From: Diadema setosum
Taxonomy: Eukaryota; Echinodermata; Echinoidea; Diadematoida; Diadematidae
Assembly: GCF_964275005.1 (NCBI RefSeq)
Contig: NW_027307679.1
Span: forward strand, 114,247-178,246
DNA length: 64,000 bases
Reading direction: 5' to 3'
Shown here: piece after piece, positions 1-12,100 of the stretch
Position numbering within the stretch: the first letter of the stretch is position 1
Layout of the letters: every line of letters starts with the position of its first letter
Notes under the pieces: generated by a model
The model's database searches: none
Seen by the model: only the letters and a program-made list of their open reading frames with translations
Told to the model about the DNA's origin: nothing
Position numbers and translations under genes: made by a program

Positions 1-579
1 AAATAATTATGTCATGTGTATGTGTAACGTGTGTGCATGATCGTACAAGCGGCGGTGACAATTTTGCGGTCAAAATCATCAAATTTATTACGGAAGGATA
101 CTCTACATCTAACAACGAGTCAGCAAAGGTAGGCCACTGCCGGCCTAGTTATATGTAGTTACACGATAAATCTTATTCGATTTTGCTAAATTTCGTTGAT
201 TTAGAGGGAATACTTATTTGTTTTCGCCTCATTTTACTCGGTAGCGTAACCCAGTGAAGAATCGAACACCGTTGCGCGTAGTCCCATGCGTACATTTTCT
301 TTCTGTACGCGCAATGCCATTATAATGCGCGGACGGTCGTTATGGACCCGGTCGGTGGGTTGCACACCTACCATACACGTTTGCAGGTCTGGTACACGTC
401 TGAGCTAGTGATCATGCCAGTGCTAACCAGGCAGTCACACAGTTTCTGCGGTCCAGGCATGCCTGCAAATCTATCATGAATTGCAGAGGAAAAGTCATGG
501 TAGCCATGGCTTTGGCCAGAACCAGAAAATCTAGGTGAGCTGAAAATATATTGAAGGGAGATGAGCACTAGTATTAATA
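1..579. other. no recognised feature
   Basis: Presumed SMC6 intron 8. A 66-codon minus-strand frame at 368-568 has acceptor-like AG sites within it and no frame-breaking repeats, but I recognise no domain and it does not resemble the next part of SMC6. Confidence 0.3.
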
Positions 580-587
580 CACTAATG

Positions 588-962
588 TTAGTCTAGCGTT
601 AGATGTAGGCCCTAAAGTTTCCGCGTACCAGATCTAACGTTACAGAGTAGTGTTAACTGTTTTTAGACAAAATGTCAGTATTTTCTAGGCCTATGCCCTA
701 ATCTAACGTTAGATCTAGGTCTAGCACTAACATTGGGCATAGATTTGTAGTCTAGCTTAAGTGTAACGTCAGAGTTCGACTAAGATCTAAGACGAAGAGA
801 CTTGATACTTTATTGTCTAACGTTAGTCCAGGGTCATGTGTTAGGGGCCAGGCGGGGCACTTCAAAGTTCAACTTCAATTACCTTATTGTTACACAGAAT
901 GTCATTCAATCGACAAGACCTAGTCTAGGTCTAACGTTAGGTCCTAGATCTTATAGATCTGG
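588..962. repeat. cluster of CTAACGTTAG palindromes
   Basis: The self-complementary 10-mer CTAACGTTAG or a near copy recurs at about 634, 703, 817 and 931, among related AGATCTA and TCTAG strings. The spacing is irregular, so this is not a clean tandem array. It may be a degenerate interspersed unit. Confidence 0.5.
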
Positions 963-1036
963 ACTAACCAGAAAGTAGAAAAACTTTATAAGCTGGTGGT
1001 GGTAACAATTCTCCTCCTATGGTCATGTGACATGTG

Positions 1037-1340
1037 CAGTTACTGCTTTTTTCCATGGGGAAAACAGCAGATTCCTGGCCGTCTGCAGTTACTGCTTTTT
1101 TTCCGTGGGGAAACTACCCAGAATCAAGGGTGAGTCACCGCAGTAACTACATTTTCCTATAACGGAAACATAATTTTTTCCTAGGTATTGTTAGACAACT
1201 AGGTATGGTGCATAATCAAACCACAAAATTATTTTTGAATGTTTCTGTGTTTTTAAAGAATCTGCCAAAAAACACAAAATCGCATACCAGCTCAGCAGCT
1301 ATGCAGCTACTGCTTTCTTCCGTGGGGGGGGGGGGGGGGC
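1037..1340 (+). repeat. three copies of a 27-bp CAGTTACTGCTTTTTTCCRTGGGG unit
   Basis: Copies begin at 1,037, 1,086 and 1,304. The third runs into a 16-G homopolymer at 1,324-1,339. The first two are 49 bp apart and nearly identical, which suggests a recent local duplication. Confidence 0.6.
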
Positions 1341-1920
1341 AGACCTTCACTAACACACTCCTTCCTGTGCATCATTTGTATATAATAACATCAATTTCCC
1401 TATCAAAATTTAAATCATTATATATCACCCAATATGGTAATACTTCTAATGCTTGCGTATGTACAACAGTAAAAATATTTTCTATATTATATACAGAATC
1501 ATAAATATCAAAAAGATACACAGCCCATGATCAAAGTCAATGAGGATACCACTATTACATGTGTACAAGGTAATATTATAACCCGTGTATATTATATATC
1601 TATCAGTTACACAAAAAGCACAGTATACATGAAAAATAAACATGACAGGTGTCCATCTCTATTCCCCTTTAATATCCTACATGTGCTATGATATCATCAA
1701 ATTCATATGAGATACACCATCCTTTTTAACACGCACACACACAAAAAAAAACTAATTATACAAAACTGATTAAGACAAATAAAACTATCAAACAAACCTC
1801 ACTATAATTACACCCATACAAGAGATTTGCCGTGATCAAAGAGAAAGAACAAAAAGGAGAAAGAAAAAAAGAAATAAGGAAAAGAGTATATGTTATGAAA
1901 TTATTGCATCATGAATAAAC
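1341..1920. other. AT-rich stretch, nothing recognised
   Basis: Low-complexity AT-rich sequence with short purine runs (1,845-1,890). It may be the 3' untranslated remnant of the LINE fragment just to the right, which reads leftward. Confidence 0.3.
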
Positions 1921-2492
1921 TCAAATCACTGCATAACCATGAAGATTAATGCTGTTGGTATGGGAAGCCCTCCTGTGAAATCCATAACATAACATAATAT
2001 AGATGTATAATCTTACACATAGTAAACTCTTGCTGAATTCAAAATGCGTGTAAAGTGTGGTATCGGACAGCTTCCTACATCGGGGCTCTGAGCGTTGGAT
2101 GCCGCTCCTAGTGTTGTGATCATGGGTTTTCATGGGTGGTAGGAGATGATGCAGTTTGGATGTTAGGCGTTGCAATGATTTGGGAAAAAAGTGGTACATG
2201 TACACTGTACATATCTACTGTCGGCGGTCGACCAAGGATGACAGGTTGAACTCTACCAACGATTCAGAATACAGGTATCGGGTAAATGTGTTCCCAAGAA
2301 TGATGCGAAATGTTCTCTTTTTAAAATTTGCTCGATTACATGGAGTTGCCGCTCTGTAAGGCCACTAGACCACACTGGCACGGCGTACTCCAACACTGGT
2401 CTCACAAAAGTGGTATATACTGTAAAGAGATCACGTGTTATGTTTTTGAAAAAATATATATACCTGGTGTATATATATTGCTTCTTTATCAT
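1921..2492 (-). mobile_element. LINE reverse-transcriptase C-terminal fragment (CR1/Jockey-like)
   Basis: Minus-strand peptides read 'VYTTFVRPVLEYAVPVWSSG' followed by LTERQLHVIEQI, then in another frame LHHLLPPMKTHDHNTRSG and RSEPRCRKL. This is the usual order at the C-terminus of CR1/Jockey-type LINE ORF2 (thumb segment, then the HNTRS and PRCRT-like tail). At least one frame change separates the two parts. The 5' three-quarters of the element is missing, as expected from target-primed reverse transcription. Confidence 0.75.
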
Positions 2493-2499
2493 AAAATTA

Positions 2500-2955
2500 T
2501 TGAGTGAGAGAAGAGATTAGCAATGATGATTATCATGAAAAAGGGTGTTTTTGATAATTATTGACCCATAAACGATTTTGCATGTTTTGCACAAACCAGT
2601 GGGAGAGTTGGGGCTCAATCCCCTTCCACAAAGATGCCCTCGCAGCTAGCAAAGACAAGAAACTTAGTAAATGCTAAGATGACATCAAAAGGTTACTCAT
2701 GTCATATTTCTTACTATCTAAGCAGAACTGAGCCAGCAAAGGGTGCAAGAAGATGGAATGTTTGTGTGTGTGATTTCAGGTGATACTAATTATCACTTCA
2801 ATTCAGAAGAAGACGCTTAAAGTGAGTTGAAGAGAGACCCAACATCCTAAGAATCCTTCAAGACACACTCTCAGACAATTGTCAGACAAAATGAGTATTT
2901 GTTTTTCATCTTCTCAAACTTTAAGGCCTCAGAATCTCCTGTCGGTAGTGCTCAC
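2500..2955. other. intronic, nothing recognised
   Basis: No domain, repeat structure or splice-flanked frame could be supported next to SMC6 exon 8. Confidence 0.3.
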
Positions 2956-3102
2956 CTCAAAGCCCTTAGTAGTCTTCTTGAGAGTGAGTTTGTTGGCTAA
3001 GGTAGTGTCGTGTTTTGGCGTCAGATCTTCCATCCTCCGTCCCAAATCCTCAATCTGGTTCTGGAGTTTGGTAAACTTCTCTTCTGCCTCCAATACTTTG
3101 GC
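2956..3102 (-). CDS. SMC6: SMC6 coding exon 8 (residues 297-345)
   Basis: Acceptor [27 protein letters not shown], then [17 protein letters not shown] and a donor GTGAGC after GFE (phase 0). It is heptad-rich coiled coil and fits the spacing of SMC6. No further SMC6 exon was recognised between this one and base 1. Confidence 0.9.
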
Positions 3103-6100
3103 CTGCCAAGAAACGTTTAAAGCAACATCGGTGTGATGACCATTTCTTGCTTTCACATGATGAAAACACATACAAGTTAAGCCCATTTAGGTCAGGTCTA
3201 CTTTGCTAACATGCTGTTGAGTATTGTATTCATTTTATACTGCCAGATCGCATAGAAAGGAACTTGAAGGTAATGTAAAAACTGTTATTTTTTACATACA
3301 GATATTTTCGCGAGTCAGGAGGTCACAGACATTATCTCGAGATGATGTTTTCGCAATTGTTACACCAAGGCTATTGTGAGTGCACTTAATGGCTGTCAGA
3401 TGTCCATTTACTTCACCCCTTTGTGTGATCAAGATCAGGAGGTGGGGAGGGGGCATTTCATGAAGCGTATTCATGAAAAGTGTATTTTATAATTGTATAT
3501 TATCAATACTTGGGTTACTGTGTGTGCCAGAAACAAAATGTGGTTTGATCCTCGTTATACCCCCATCTCACTAGACGGCGATTCCGCTACGATCATCAAA
3601 AATCGACAAAGCGCGGAGGATCGTGGCTTGATCGCTTTAAAGCCCCCTCACACCTGAGCGAATGTAGGGGAACGAAGGGGGACGAATGGGAAAAACGCAC
3701 GAAATGCGCGCGAATTCAACGATTTCAAATAAAATTGCCTTCAAATCATCCGATTATAAACTAAAGTCAAATATGATTAACGAACGGTAAGCGAAGGATA
3801 AATATGACATGCGAAGTATAACGATTTTTCGGTTCACTTCTTTGAGTAAATTGCGGCCGAAGGCGAGCGAAGGGTTGATATGACCCGATAAGACGAACGA
3901 ACAATGAGCAATGGTTTGATACGGCGTGCGATTAGAAACGAAGACGAAAGAGTAGATCAGACGTTCTCGTACGTGTGTGTGCGCTCCTTGGGGAGTATAA
4001 AAGCGACCAGGTCCGTCCAGATTTCAGTGCGGCCAGAGAAATCATCCACGCAACATGAAAAGAAGAGGCAAAGGCAGAGGGAACGCACGAAAGACTGCAT
4101 CAACCGGGAAGAAATCCACAACCTCAGAATGCTCACAACCATAGTCGGAAGATTCCAGTATTTTGGCACTGCAAACATTAATGTTTTTTTTTTTCCCAAA
4201 AATTGTGCGAGTACGTGGAAGGTGATAGTCATCACGATGACGAGTTGGGTAGATTATGAAGAGAGTTATTTCTTATGAACATATGTGCAAAAATGTGAGG
4301 AAGCTCATCAATTTAAGATTTATACATGAAAATACCAACATTTCAGATTTTTGCTTCTACACAAAAGATCATTTGTGTGAAATAAATATCCAACATTATT
4401 AATTATTCTTAAAGCACGTTTTTGAAGAAGAAAAGGGGTATCAATCAAAAACTGAGATGAATTGCCCCAGTTGCTATCATTTTAGCAAAAAATAAATATT
4501 GAAACAGTAACAATGGAGGTGAGGTGATAACAAATCTGACGTACCCCTAAATTGACTCGACCTACCCCCTTTCCCCTATTGTATCATACCTACCACCAAC
4601 ATCGCACCAGACAAATTTGTAGTCACTGTCCACTATAGCCAACAGGATTATGCTAAAAAAATCCCTTGTAGTTGTAGTATAGCGACTTTAGCGAGCCAGA
4701 CAGAGGAGGCTTTCTGATGGCCACATGCTTGCCATCAATAGCTGCCACTCAGTGGGGAAAATTCCACCGCTTGTAGAATCCAACAACAAGTTGTCTCCAT
4801 TCATCAGGGGTTGAATGGGCTGTCATGACTTCAGCTGCATACTCGTCACATATGGCCTGACACACTTCCCTCACCACTACAGATAGGGTGTTTTCAGGCA
4901 CTCTCCACCCATACTGCATGTCGGAGTACTTGGTGTCAGATGCAAGATGACGGAGAGTAGCTGCCAACTTGAGATCTTCTTCCAGCGGCTCCCTGTACCA
5001 GGTATACTGCCTCCTGATTCTTCCTCTGACCCTCTCCAGGATTTCATCGTAGAGTTCAGGGGGCATGCAGAGAAATATCTTGAAAGTCGAAGGGTCTTCT
5101 CTTCGGAGCTCAACCAACAGCTGGTCGTAGATCCGAAAAGCCCTTCTTCTGGCAGGGTTCAGCCACGTCCTTCTCCAGATACGACGTTGTTTGAAGCCTC
5201 GTCTCCATCTGAAGCGGCCTCTGATGAACTGGTGTAGGTTCAGCTGCTGACGTATAACTTTATTCTGAGCCATTGCGAGTAAATACTGGACTCTGAGGTG
5301 GGCCGCATCTTCCATTTTTCTGAAGGAACTTTGAAACTTTCGGGTGGAATGTTTATATGTGAGTAGCGTGGTGAGTGGCCGGTCACAGAGAGCAGCTCAG
5401 CATTCGCCAATGTTTTCGTCAGGTCATTCGCTCGTATCACTTCGCAATCCATAGTTTGTCATAGTATCTCTTAGACTTGCCTTCGTGTATGCATCGCCTT
5501 TCAAATTTAGTAAAAGTCAATCTTAGTTTCCCTTCGCATAGGAGATGGCAAGCGAAAATACGTTATAGTATAGTAAAATAATATCTTCGTTTCTATGCGC
5601 AAGTCATATTTAGTCATCGTGTTGCTTCGTTTAGGGTTCTTTCGAGATCGGTCCACCTTGGCAAAAGCGCGATGAGGGACTATGCGTGACAATAGCACAC
5701 GAACGATAAACGAACGATTACGGCAGACTAAATAAGAGATGAAAATGACAGACGATTTTTCAATTCGTAGGGAAATTTTGAATATGTTCAAAAATCCCGT
5801 GCGAATTTGAATAATCGCAACTGTTAGTTCAGAAGGTGTACGAACCCAAACACGAAGTATAAATATGATTTACTATCAATTACCATTGAAAACGATTTTT
5901 CCAAAAATGCCTTTCGCCAGCCATCGCAAGTCATATTTCAGGCAATTCGCTCAGGTATGAGGGGACCCTTAAATCTTCTCCATCGTATCTTGAGCGGTTC
6001 AGAAGTGCGGAGGATCGCCACCATCGACATGGTCGGCGACCTCGCTACGGAAGTTTTGAACATGTCCAAAACTTCCGTAGCGAGGTCGCGACCGATCGCC

Positions 6101-9100
6101 GTGGTTTTAGAGCGTATCACCATCGCCTCACGAGCGCATTTAAAAGCGCCACATTCGTAGCTTTGACGGGGTAGCATCGCGCAAAGCGTAACTCAAGCGC
6201 ATCAAAAGCGGCTCCCATCGCCCATGAAAATTACCACTTGTAGAGTATTACGTAACAGGAACCAACCATGAACGATAGAATGTGATGCACAGGCCAGGAA
6301 GGTGGACATGGAGAAAAACATAAAATTCATTTTTCCACCTACACTCGGTACGAATCTGCTCTTTTTATTAAATAATTGTTTGTCATATACCATTGCAAGA
6401 CAATGAAAGTAATTAAGTTGTAATCTTTTCAAATATATCCTCATAATTGTCTCATTGTAGGATACGATTTGTAGTTTGCTCGTAAGCCGGTTCTTTAATA
6501 TTATACACGTTTTACCCTTTTAATTGAATGGATGACGTAACTAATAGTGCAATTTCACATCATGTTCTATCTGGTGTGTTCTAGAATGCTAAGACGTAGG
6601 GGTAGAACCATATTCTGCATATCCATGTTAATTTGACACTGACATCTGCTTGAAGAAATTCAATCATGAAACACACCCCAATCGCTTGAGATCGTAGCAT
6701 GAGCCCGGCGTAAACGTATCACTGTCGCTCCGATCGTATCACTGTTGTACCGAGGTCTTGATAAGCGTACGAATATCGCAACACAGTCTGTTCGATCGCA
6801 GAACCAGCGCGTCTCGTCGGCCTTGAAACGCGGCAACAACGTGGCAGAGTCGTATATCATCGTGGCGCTATCGCCTACAGCGCAGGTTGAGCGTGGAGAA
6901 ACCGTAGTGTAATCGCCTCGGAGGCCAAAAATGCTGTCTGGGTTCAGAGCCTACTTAGGCTTTTCAAGCTCACTCTTACATACCAGTACCTCATGGATTG
7001 AAAACGACGAAAACCAACCTCAGACTGGAAAGAAGTTGTAAAAAAAATACTCATGTTTCTTTATTTCAACTGTGAATATACAGAGAGTAACTCTGTGAAG
7101 AAACATCTGAAGTCCGATACTGGGAAAATCAACTAGTATGTCAATCTGTGGTTTCTGTGCTACACACAGTCACATGTACCCTAGAATGAACATAGGGCTT
7201 TCTGGTCTTTTAGTAATTGAGTAGATCAGACATTCTAAACAAAGGCACACCACACAAATCTTGTTTGTTTGTTTTTTCTAGCCATTGCATATTCAGAATT
7301 GTAGCCTACGATACCTGCTCTGTTTTGATCTTGTCGTCAAATTTTGGGGTCCTCCTTTCCTCTTTTTGTAAGTCCATCTGTACTTCATCTCTCTTCTGCA
7401 AGACAAAAAACACGCACACACACACACGACACTTCTGTTAATAATGGACAACACAAATATATGTTTCACCATTAACTGTGTGGTACTTTGTCACGGGATC
7501 GTGTTGTACTCCCTGTGGTACTTGTCAATACCACACATGTACAACACAAACATATGTCAGCACAGGCACTGTGTGGTACAGGACAGTACCACAGGAATTG
7601 TCCTGTGGTATTTTGGGACGTACCACTTGACAGTACCACAGAACAGTACCATAGGACAGTACCACAGGAGAGTACCACAGGACATTTCCTCAGGAACTGT
7701 CCTGCTGTATTTTAGGGACATTATCACAGGACATACCACAGGACGTTACGCAGGACATTACCACAGGACAGTACCATAGGAACTGTGCTGTGGTATTTGT
7801 GGACATTACCACAGGACAGTACCACAGCCGAGAGTTCCACAGGACATTTCCACAGGAACAGTCCTGTTGTATTTTGGGACATTATCACAGGACATACCAC
7901 AGGACGTTACCACAGGACATTACCACAGGTCAAGTACCACAGGACAGTACCATAGGAACTTGCCTGTGGTAGTTTGGGACATTACCACAGGACAGTACAA
8001 CAGGACAGTACCACAGGGCAGTACCTCAGGACCAGTACCACAGGACAGTACCACAGGAAAGTACCAAAGAACTGTCCTGTGGTATTTTGGGACATTTACC
8101 GCAGGACAATACCACATACCAGTACCACACAGAAGTACCACACAACAAACTCTGAGAAAATACAATTGACAGTACCACAAGAAAATAACACAGGATATTC
8201 CTGTTGTATTTGGGGACATTTGCCACAGGCCAGTACCACACAGGAGTACCACACAGCAAAACCCTACAGTATCACACACCAGTACCACACAGCAGTACCA
8301 CACAGAAGAAGTGTGGGAGGGGAGAGGGAGGAGCCAGGACAGATGGAAGAGCAGTGAATTGGCTTGGTCCGATAAGTACGCCTGCCTCCGACCCAAGCGA
8401 ACCGGGTTCAAAACCGAGTCTGGACTGAGCGATATTGTGTGTAATCATATCGTCTTCTCTAGCAAAAGGCAAAACAGTCTGTCCCTCGGATAGGACATAT
8501 AATTGAGGTCCCGTGTGAGAGAGAATCACATCTCATGCACGTGAAAGATCCTGCTTCATTCATTCATCGCAAAGAGCAGGATGTTTGACCCGGTGAAGTG
8601 GTCCCGCCTCACACGTACCCAAATAGACCCCATTAAAGACCAGCTTAGCATAGCTGAATAATGGGCTATCCAGCCATCTTCTCAGATGGAAAATGAACAA
8701 ACAAAACAAAACATACACGAGTATTGGGATAAGTGGAAATCCCGGTGTCGGAAATGGAAATTTTTTTTTAGTAGTTAAAGGAAATCCGATAATATTGTAA
8801 TAATTCTGGCTGATCAAGATACTTGGAATGGGACATTTCCCGACAGCGCTTGAACGGTGATATTGCTTTTTTGCCTCAGAAAAGCCGGAGAATAGCTTTA
8901 ATCGGGGTGTATTTCATAGAAAACCATTCGACTTGCGATGACATCATCTGGTCATCAGCGGGCAAGCAAGTAACTCTCCTTAAGAAAATTATAGAATAAA
9001 AACATCAGCTTTGATATTTTCTGACCTAAGTAGTTACTAGTAATGTGATTCCCAAAAGGTATATTCGTGTTTATTTCGCGTTGTCTAAGAACGGCCAAAG

Positions 9101-12100
9101 GAAGAGAACACGTTTTGCGTTAGAGGAAAAGTCAAAGTTTTGTAGAATGCATCATACGACGTATTCTGAAAACCGGGAATTCGTAACACAAAAGATATTC
9201 CTGAGTTGGATTCAGGTTCTTTTTGTTTTGCTTTAGTCTTTCAGACACATCAAAGACCCAAGTTCCTTTAACTGAAGTCTCCCGACATCCTTATTGGTGT
9301 GAACCCCGTGGACCTTATTCTTCCATATACCCCGTGAAGTCAACCCACTTCACGACACCAGTTTTTGTGATACATGACAAATGAAGAATTTGATCGCTAG
9401 AAAAGGCTAAACGTCTCTTTTTAACATTTCAGTAAGTTCATCATTAAATACGGCAAAATTAAACCTTCCCAGTGACACCTCACTTGTAACGTATCGAGGA
9501 ATGCTCTTAAAGTTATGATTAAAAGTATCCCATATTTTTTCATTATTTTCTTTGGTTTTTAGCAGCTTTAACAACAAGTATCTCACTTAACAGGAAAGGA
9601 GTTAACTCGTTTTCCAATTCAACTCTTCAAATGTGGCTAACCTGCTCCTGTTCGATGACGATGGCCCATGCTTCCTGTCTTAGCAGACTTTGCATCTTCT
9701 CCTCAAGCTTACGGAGACAGGTTATGGCCTCAATCTTCTGTTCAAGATCCTGGATGTCCTTCTTCAGGTCAGACAATTGCTGTGATGCATGGATGGAGGC
9801 ACAATCACAATCACAATCATGGAGGGATCATAGTTGAGAGGAGTGGTTCCACTACTGCACCTGCTAAAATTTCATGATGGTTTCATTTTTATGAATAATT
9901 GCGAATCACCTTTGACCGCAAAGTTGTGTTTTTATTATCATTTGTTTATTGGTTTGTGTGTTTTTGTCCATGAGCAAATAACTCAAAAAGTTGTTAACAG
10001 ATTAGGATGAAATTTGCAGGAACGGTTGTTCATGACACAAGAGACAGATCATTAAATGTTGGTAATGGTCCATGAATTTGTATGGATTATATGAAGGATT
10101 TTCAATATTTTGGTAAGTAGGGTCAATAAACTTGGGAATTCAAGCTGTACATAATTATTTGGGGTTTGTATGCGCGTACTATACAGTGTATGCTCTACTA
10201 GTTTCTGCTGGGGCCAGGGCGAGGTGCAGCGTAGGTGTAAGTTGATGACGTAACAGCAGGCTTCTATATTGGGAAAGTAGGCAATTTACAGCGTGCATGT
10301 ATGAGTGGAAATCAATTTTCTTTATGGAAGAACAAAATCAGAAGCAGGACCTGCTCGGTGGAGGTCTGCGCTCTACTAGTTTCTATCTATTTCATGAAAA
10401 GTGAAATTGTGACCCTGCACCACAAAACAAACAAAAAGTCACCAGACATGGATTTTTAGTTAAGAGAATATTCTGAAAGAGCAGACGTCAAGCTTTAAAA
10501 TGATGTATAACTCAAATCAAATGGGCTGTTCTAACCTATCTAAATATTGGAAAGAAAGCACACACTCAAAAAAAAAAAAAGTGTGAACTGAGAAAATAGG
10601 CTCTGAAGTACAGGCTCTATTCAAGCGTTTAATCTTCACCGAGCCATGCTACCTGTGCAATGAATGGGACAAAAAAACCGGTTTTGAAACAACAGGTTTA
10701 ACCACAATCAAGGGATTATCAGATTAAGCTGAAATTGGGCAATTGTTAACACATTCTGTCCATAATAAATGCCAACTTTCAAAGCAGTAGTATCATCCTT
10801 TCTAAAGGTATTAGAGTTGAAATTGAAGAGTGTGTACTGGATTTTTTAAGAAATGAAAGGGGAATCTAATGACACACCTAATCACACTATTCTAAAAAAA
10901 AAAAATTGTTTGGTAGATACTTTATTTTCTGCAAATCAATATATACATAGATTGAATAATCGTGAACATGGGAAACATACAAAGTATATTTGAAACAGAG
11001 TCGTTTGACATGCATAAACAACGACATAAAAGGAAATTAATGATATTACAGTATGCATGTCTATGCAGCTGGGATTGCAAAAACGATATTATATTCAAGA
11101 AGCGATAATGCAGAGGGCCGCCATTGTAAGCATTGCTTGAAAAGATGGCCGGCCCGAGGAAAAGGTAGGTAGGTAAATTGGTAACAATACAAATTCTGCT
11201 GCGAAGATAGCAAGGGAAAATAAACTCTGATGTGTGATGGTGGTGAATGTGCGTGCGAGTGCTTGAAAGTGCACAGGGGCAGATAGGCTGGGATTTAGAA
11301 TAATAAAATTGGTTTGCTGGAAGAGTGAATGACTTGCGATGTTGCTACTATCGGGAGACCATCATAAGTCATATGAATTATTCGTGCTTAATTCGTATTT
11401 GAAGTATACTGTGATAAAATATGCCTCTTTAAGTTTGCTTTGAATGAAAACAAGGAGGCACACTGTTTCAACTCCTCAGGAAGAGTGTTCCATGTATCCG
11501 GACCGTGATGTCTAATCGACTTTTGAGCAAGTAAAAGCTTTGGATTACTTGAATGAAAATCATGGGAACGACGGGTAGGGTATGAGTGAATATGATCATT
11601 AGTTACTAGGGCATTATGGAAAAATGGTAATAAATTTCGAATGTGTTTAAACATAAATATAGCAGTTAGATATGAATGTACATCATGGGCCTTTAGAGTT
11701 TTTAGGCGATAAAATATGGGGTCAGTGTGAGCCAAAAAATTTGAATGTGTGCATATACGAAGAGCCTTTTTCTGAAGAAGAAAAATTGTGTTCAATTTGG
11801 TTTTGCTACAGTTGCCCCATACAATATTACAGTACATTACATATGGTAAAAATAAGGTGTTGTATAACATTAAAGTTTGATTATTAATTAAGTATTTAAT
11901 TCTCCTTAAAACACCAGTTGCTTTAGATATTGCTGTTATAATATTCTGGACATGAGTATTCCAAGTTAGATTGCTATCTAGGGTCACTCCTAGGAACTTG
12001 GTTGAATGTTTCTCAGCAATGTTTATATCATCAATAGAAATACTTTGAGGAAGGGTGGGTTGGGATTGAAGCGTATGAAAATGTATAAAACATGTTTAAA

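Larger units (their letters stand above)
3641..5969 (-). mobile_element. PIF/Harbinger DNA transposon, degenerate
   Basis: Inverted ends: CCCCTCACACCTGAGCGAA on the left and the reverse complement TCCCCTCATACCTGAGCGAA on the right, flanked by TAA at 3,638-3,640 and 5,970-5,972. The 3-bp TAA duplication and the transposase type are both Harbinger hallmarks. Subterminal DNA is full of CGAACGA-like motifs. It carries a broken transposase (4,575-5,315, minus) and a possible second promoter on the plus strand at 3,996. Length is about 2.3 kb, shorter than autonomous relatives. Confidence 0.8.
3571..6926. repeat. possible outer element rich in CGATCG/CGTAGC motifs, split by a Harbinger transposon
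   Basis: Left (about 3,571-3,637) and right (5,973-6,926) flanks of the Harbinger element share an unusual GC-rich CGATCR/CTACGATC vocabulary absent elsewhere. The far ends are weakly inverted: GGCGATTCCGCTACG on the left, against GGCGATTACACTACG as the reverse complement near 6,905-6,920. This would be a roughly 1-kb element into which the Harbinger copy jumped. Borders are uncertain. Confidence 0.3.

Noticed and set aside
368-568. Possible SMC6 exon 9
   Set aside because: The peptide (HGYHDFSSAIHDRFAGMPGP) does not resemble SMC6 coiled coil; no consistent phase with exon 8.
2253-2492. Possible host gene on the minus strand
   Set aside because: The peptide (VRPVLEYAVPVWSSG) is LINE reverse transcriptase, not a host protein.
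8354-8440. tRNA gene candidate
   Set aside because: The B box is good, but the acceptor stem and A box do not fold as a tRNA and the sequence continues into a SINE body and A-rich tail.
7444-8530. Overlapping long frames on both strands in the minisatellite (up to 163 codons)
   Set aside because: The 13-bp unit has few stops in several frames; the peptides are pure repeat translations ([15 protein letters not shown]) and no gene signals are present.
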